This document shows, one piece after another, positions 59,592 through 64,000 of a stretch of DNA of 64,000 nt. Below the pieces are notes generated by a model. It saw only the letters and a list, made by a program, of their open reading frames with translations. It ran no database searches and was not told the DNA's origin. The stretch covers positions 6,014,001-6,078,000 of the forward strand of contig NC_003076.8 of assembly GCF_000001735.4 (NCBI RefSeq), written 5' to 3'. The translations under genes and the position numbers were made by a program. The first letter of the stretch is position 1, and each line of letters starts with the position of its first letter. The stretch comes from Arabidopsis thaliana (taxonomy: Eukaryota > Streptophyta > Magnoliopsida > Brassicales > Brassicaceae).

Positions 59592-59723
59592 GATTTTTTA
59601 TTTTTTTAGAGAATAAAAAAATTAAATTTTGAATGACACATGTAAACACCTGATCGTTTGACTTGGCACGTGGCACAATCTTATGAATTAGCAACTTTGA
59701 AAACCATACTTTATATAATAAGA
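59592..59723 (-). repeat. Inverted copy of the repeat; forms a foldback with 59214-59345
   Basis: The reverse complement of 59592-59723 aligns over about 130 bp with 59214-59345, separated by a loop of about 245 bp. A transcript through it could fold into a long hairpin. Confidence 0.85.
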
Positions 59724-59969
59724 TATATATATATTTTTAAGTGGTTTTAAAATCTGGAGTTTTTTTTTACATATGTTTGAAGTCAATAACAATAAGGTGC
59801 CTAACCTACACGGATAATACAAAGAAATTATCTATAAGCTATATCTTACAAGAACCTAAATTTCTACATTACCAAAGATTTCATTCTAATTTCAGAAATG
59901 TTGAACTATATGCACTAGAACAGTTGCAGTGCCCTGAGATGGGTCCAAAGGGGTGTCAGATGATATAAC
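59724..59969. other. Short spacer right of the Helitron
   Basis: AT-rich; a word (acatatgtttgaagt) at 59770-59784 is repeated at 60337-60351, suggesting that the two flanks of the TNL relic come from a duplication. No coding. Confidence 0.3.
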
Positions 59970-60275
59970 TTAACAATTGTAATGAGCAGGGTTTGATGAT
60001 GAAACTGCATCTGGCTCATCATTATCATGCAACTCTTCACTGATCTTTATTTATCCAACCAGATGAAATCATTCTCTTTCTTGCTGGAGATTGATCCTGA
60101 TAAATTCAGAAAAGGCAGCTTGCAGTGACGTGTGATACAATCTTGATCGAGGAACCAAACTTCCACAATAACTGAGACAGAGTTCCTCGATATTTATGGC
60201 TTTTGAAAGATCAGGAATCTCTTTTAGATTCTCAGACTTACTTAAATCCATCTGCTTTAGACTTCTAAGAGGCTA
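59970..60275 (-). pseudogene. TIR-NB-LRR gene relic (LRR start plus C-terminal tail)
   Basis: On the minus strand 60275-60150 encodes the start of an LRR exon (PLRSLKQMDLSKSENLKEI, PDLSKAINIEELCLSYCGS), clearly related to the same segment of the intact TNL at 62346. After about 40 codons the similarity stops. The sequence ends in a typical TNL C-terminal tail, ELHDNDEPDAVSSS then NPAHYNC and TAA at 59972-59970, in a different frame. All the LRRs between are missing. It is inferred to be an old tandem copy that lost its middle. Confidence 0.8.
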
Positions 60276-60714
60276 AAGAAAAACAATCAGATAATAATCT
60301 TTTGCAAATTGAGAAAGGAGAAACAATCAGATTTTTTACATATGTTTGAAGTTTTTTTTTTTTTTTTTTTTTGGCAGCCATTATAAAAAACAAAACAATT
60401 TAAATACAACTTTTATCAAAAAAACTAGAACAGAAGCAAATCAAGATGAGCTTGTAAGTAGTGCTTGGTTGATCCATATCGAGAAACTGAGTTTTATGCA
60501 GTCTGAAATACGCTTAAGATTGCTAGTTGCTATCACTGCTCAAATCTAACGACATTCTTGAAACCTGGATAAACCCCAGATTGATTGTGCCGGATGGCAT
60601 GGAGCTGCTCTTCTTGGAAAAATACATCACACGGAATCAGAAAATCTACTCACATCACACATACACAAGGCGTAACCTCATTCTTTTCCGGCAGATTCTT
60701 CTCCTTCAGTTTCA
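60276..60714. other. 3' flank of the intact TNL
   Basis: Contains a T-run (60352-60372) and AT-rich sequence. No coding signal was identified. Confidence 0.4.
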
Positions 60715-63700
60715 TTATATGTCTCCATGTTTCTGTCCAGACAGTCTTCTTCTTCTGTTTATTTTCCTACGGTGAGGGACCTCAAAAAGATGTACACCGC
60801 AGCTTTTCACGTTCCAGGATTTAGTGTGGACTATGAAGTCAAACATAAGCTCGCTGAAAGTGGCTTCTTTGGCTTCAGGGAAATCCTCATGTAGAGAGAA
60901 AGAATAATCAAATATATACAAGTGATCTGTATATCCACGTAGAACTGGTGAAGGGAGAATAAGGATATTCTGTTTCCCCGTGACGTGACAAGACACAGAC
61001 ATAAACGAATCCTCATCCTCATCCTCAAGATTTATATTGCCTTTTGACAGCAAGATGCAAGCTTTATATCTTAAGCGTGAAGGAAGAGTCTTAGTAGTTA
61101 TGTTGATCGTTAGGGAGCCTGAAGTATCTTGGTCAGTGAAGTGTGCAGGAACTTCTGCACCAGGTAAGATCGCATATTCGCAAGCTGATGTCTGGATGAG
61201 CTTTCTCGCTTCTTGATTCAGGTTGATGCAGTTAGCAAAGTTTAGACAAATCTCTGGGTTTTGAAAAGAGCCGTTTATTCTCTCCAAAGATTCACAGTTA
61301 TTTGCATCTAGAGATAAAAGGGAACCCGGAAGCTGTGGGAGTGAGACGAGATTTCTGCATCCACTAACGTCAAGCTCACTAAGCCCGGGGAGACAGTTAA
61401 TGCAATCTGGAATAGTCTCGAAATCATAACTCCAGAAGCGTAATGATATTGCCATCTTGGGTAGACATATCGGTAAAATGTAGTGAACTTGAAAGTCTGA
61501 TTCTAAAGTCCAATCATGCCGGTCAGAGAACTCAACGAATGCATAAAAAGATGCAGCATCCCCAGAAACACCGTCGGTAAACAGTTCAAGATCTTCAAGA
61601 TTCTTCAACTTAGAAATGTTTGGAGATATAATATTAAGCCTCTTGCATCCTACCATAGTTAGAGTACGCAGAAGTAAGAGATTCTCAATCCATGAAGGAA
61701 CTTCCTCTATCTCTGTCTTGCTCAAGTCCAACTCTACGATGCTGACAGGAACATTTGGGAACTCCTTGAGGTTTCTACACTCTGACATATCCAATCTGTA
61801 AAGACAAGACCAAGAGCATATCGAAGATGGCACGTTCTCTATTGCAGTATTTCTCAGATCGAGTTCTTTAACGTTTGTTGAAATTTCTGGAAACATTTTC
61901 AACTGTGTACAATCCTCAAGGTTGATGTAGGTTGGAAACGCCTGTAGATCTTCGCATTCGCTCATGCTCAAGACCGGCAATTTAGGTGTCTTGATAGAGT
62001 TGGGGAGAGTCACCAGTTTATAACAACGCATGAGTTCCAATACCTTGAGATTAGTTAACTTACCAATAGATTTGGGGAGTTCCTCGAAACTTTCGCAATG
62101 GAAAAGATCCAACACTTGGAGATTCGTGGCATCTCCGATAGAGGAAGGTAGCTTTTTCAAAAGAGAGCAACAGGCAAGTTTCAATCTCTTAAGATTAGTG
62201 GCTTTTCCAATAGAGTCGGTGAGCTCTAACAAACCTGAGCAGCTAGAGAGATCTAGTTCCTCGAGATTAGTAGCATTTGAAAGATCTGGAATCTCTTTCA
62301 GATCCTTAGAGTGACTCAAATCCATCCGCTTGAGACTTTTTAGCGGCTGTACAAATAAAGGGAACACTCAAGAGTCAAGACAGGTTTATATATCTATTCA
62401 AACACTCAAGAGTTAAGAGTTAAGACAGGTTTATCAAAACAAAAGAATCATGATATTTTACCAGGATTTTTTCCCATAGTTTCTCAAAGTTGTTCCCCCG
62501 CATGACAAGCTCAACAAGAAAATTTGCGGAGAATTTAGAGGGCCACAATCTCAACGGACAATAGTTCCAATGCAATACTCTGAGCTTACCGGGTAGACAA
62601 TTCAGGCCTCGTGGTAAACTCAACTTATCCCCAAAACCCTCATTAACAAATAAAAATTGGAGATTAGTCATCCCATCAAATACCAGTTCATCAATAACTA
62701 TTTTTTCCTCTATCTCCGGGACGTTGAGACGTATGCCTAGAATAGACTTAGTGCCCTAAGCAAGAAAAATAATGGGTTAGTCAATTGACAAACGATATTT
62801 AGAAACGCAGTCAGCTATAAAGAGATAACTATGAATATATTTACCGCGGTATTGTAGGTGAAAACATCAGAAATGTCGTTAACATCTACTAAAAACTGAC
62901 GTTCTCTAGGCTCTTGACTAGATTGGTTACGAACAATTTCGACACCCAGTTGTTGCAGCAAAGAATGCATATTTAGGAAACCCATATCGATAGATATGAG
63001 TGATTTCTGTCTTAGAACATCAAGCCCATGGTCGACATCCAAATCACTCTTACCAAGCCACTGTTTCACATGACCGACTTCATAACCACGAAACAAACAT
63101 GCTATGTGCAGAAAGAGAGCTTGATCTTTACGGCTTAAGGCATCGTAGCTATATCTTAGAGTTTTCTCAATGTCACCGTCAAGGCAAGTCTTTAACCGTG
63201 GTAGTGCATTTTTCCACTCCTCCAGGGACATTCCTTTCAGATAAGATCCCAAAACTTTCAGACCAAGAGGAAGTTCACCCGCAAGTTGTGTAACTTCGCA
63301 AGCAAGGTACTGAAAATCATCATGTGGGAAGTTTTGACCAAAAGCAGAAAGACAGAAGATCTGTAGAGCATCATCCTTACGTGGAAGTCCCACCTCGTAG
63401 ATATAGTCGATATTATGTGCCTTCAAAAGTTTTCGATCTTGTGTTGTGATGATAATCCTACTCCCATAGCCGAACCACCCAGTTTCTTTCGCCATTGCAT
63501 CTAGTTGCTCTAAATGATCCACGTCATCAAGAATGACAAGAACTTTTCGGTCTTTGAGCCAATTCGGCGCCGCATTTAGATTATGAATTACGATATCTTT
63601 TTGGTTTAATATTTCAGACAAAAAGTTCGTTTGTAAGACAATCTTCCTTCGGTCATCATTCATGAACGCAGTTGGCGGTTTCAGACCACTCTCACCGTAG

Positions 63701-63985
63701 CAACGTCTCGGGTAGGTTAGTCTGATATCGTCTATAAACGCAGTCAACTGAAAATTTTCAGAGATTTGATCACGTAAAGCTCTTGCAATGGTGGTCTTCC
63801 CAATCCCAGGAGGACCCACTATCCCTATCATTCTCACATCACCAGACTCTAGGCATAACAAGGATTTCATCTTTCTCATATGACGTCCGATTCCAACATA
63901 GCCATCAAAATCTCTCGACATCGTATAGTTCAACTCGTCCAATACATCTTCTGCAATTTTGTCAATCAAGTCTGACTCTTTGCTC
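60715..63985 (-). CDS. TIR-NB-LRR disease-resistance protein (At5g18350 type), partial: TIR exon outside the window
   Basis: Three exons lie in the window: 63985-62845 (NB-ARC), 62755-62462 (linker and first LRRs) and 62346-60715 (LRR and C-terminal region), about 1021 codons. A 3' splice site ends at 63986; the TIR exon is off the right edge. NB-ARC motifs are in order: P-loop GPPGIGKTTIA, kinase-2 VLVILDDVD, RNBS-B GSRIIITTQDRK, GLPL ELPLGLKVLGSYL, RNBS-D LFLHIACLFRG, and an MHD-position motif NMHSLLQQLG. The LRRs show repeats such as LKRMDLSHSKDLKEIPDLS and NLEELDLSSCSGL. The C-terminal region contains PGAEVPAHF, as in C-JID domains. Role: intracellular immune receptor triggering hypersensitive defence. 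In Arabidopsis its neighbours are further TNLs, including the HopB-recognising BAR1. The protein ends QKHGDI. Confidence 0.9.
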
Positions 63986-64000
63986 CTGAGAATTAAGAGA

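Larger units (their letters stand above)
58551..59723 (-). mobile_element. Non-autonomous Helitron with internal copies of its own 5' end
   Basis: Read on the minus strand the element starts TCTTATTATATAAAG at 59723 and ends CTAG at 58554-58551. Six bases before CTAG is a perfect 6-bp hairpin, CCCGCC/GGCGGG with a 6-base loop (58561-58578). The flanking host bases are A and T, the Helitron target. All four structural marks of a Helitron (5' TC, 3' CTRR, subterminal hairpin, A^T insertion) are therefore present. The length is 1173 bp. No Rep/helicase is encoded, so it is non-autonomous. The 3' part has degenerate repeats of CCCGAACCCGA type (58610-58980). The middle holds two direct copies of the 5' end in the opposite orientation (listed separately). 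Confidence 0.75.

Noticed and set aside
63000..63293. Plus-strand ORFs over the NB-ARC exon
   Set aside because: Shadows of the TNL reading frame on the minus strand.

Overview
This is nuclear DNA of a dicot plant and matches what I know of Arabidopsis thaliana chromosome 5, around loci At5g18200 to At5g18350. The basis is compact genes with short GT-AG introns, AT-rich spacers and recognisable Arabidopsis proteins (APY2, MYR1, SIP1;2, ANAC087, PUB46/47/48). Locus names come from memory of the families, not from a search. Exon junctions were worked out by hand from reading frame and GT/AG sites.

Layout. 1-0.7 kb: probable 5' leader of a minus-strand gene whose coding part lies off the left edge. 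1.3-2.6 kb (+): ADP-glucose phosphorylase / GalT-like HIT-superfamily enzyme. 3.0-3.4 kb (+): internally deleted relic of the CCT-theta chaperonin gene that still carries an intron. 3.9-4.7 kb (+): short-chain dehydrogenase. 4.9-6.5 kb (-): GPI-type beta-1,3-glucanase. 7.6-13.0 kb (-): 16-coding-exon NOT3 subunit of CCR4-NOT. 14.6-16.6 kb (-): MYR1, a MYB-CC factor. 19.8-21.2 kb (+): small conserved membrane-type protein of unknown function. 21.55-21.9 kb: decayed or non-coding transcription unit. 22.2-23.7 kb (-): RING protein. 27.2-28.7 kb (-): ANAC087. 28.7-36.8 kb: gene desert with bZIP-, G-box- and W-box-type clusters. 36.8-40.0 kb (-): apyrase APY2. 41.2-42.4 kb (-): aquaporin SIP1;2. 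43.8-44.2 kb (+): reduced NAC protein. 47.8-48.9 kb (+): NOI/RIN4-like protein.

The right third looks like a defence and stress neighbourhood. Three tandem U-box/ARM E3 ligase genes (PUB46, PUB47, PUB48, all minus) share an intron position and parts of their promoters, with a frameshifted fourth copy between PUB46 and PUB47. Next comes a structurally complete non-autonomous Helitron (58551-59723, minus strand) containing copies of its own 5' end in the opposite orientation. Then a relic of a TIR-NB-LRR gene, and finally the NB-ARC and LRR exons of an intact TNL whose TIR exon lies beyond position 64000.

From family knowledge, the left two thirds is one side of the alpha whole-genome duplication block shared with the top of chromosome 3 (CCT8, SDR, glucanase, MYR2, ANAC046, APY1, SIP1;1). 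That makes the CCT-theta relic the probable fractionated homeolog of CCT8. I see no operons, tRNA, rRNA or CRISPR. The items most worth following are the Helitron with internal inverted ends, the twin TGACGTCA plus CCACGTGG cluster in the NAC desert, the CCT-theta relic, the 21.6-kb unit, and the NOI protein with an AvrRpt2-type cleavage motif close to the TNL cluster.
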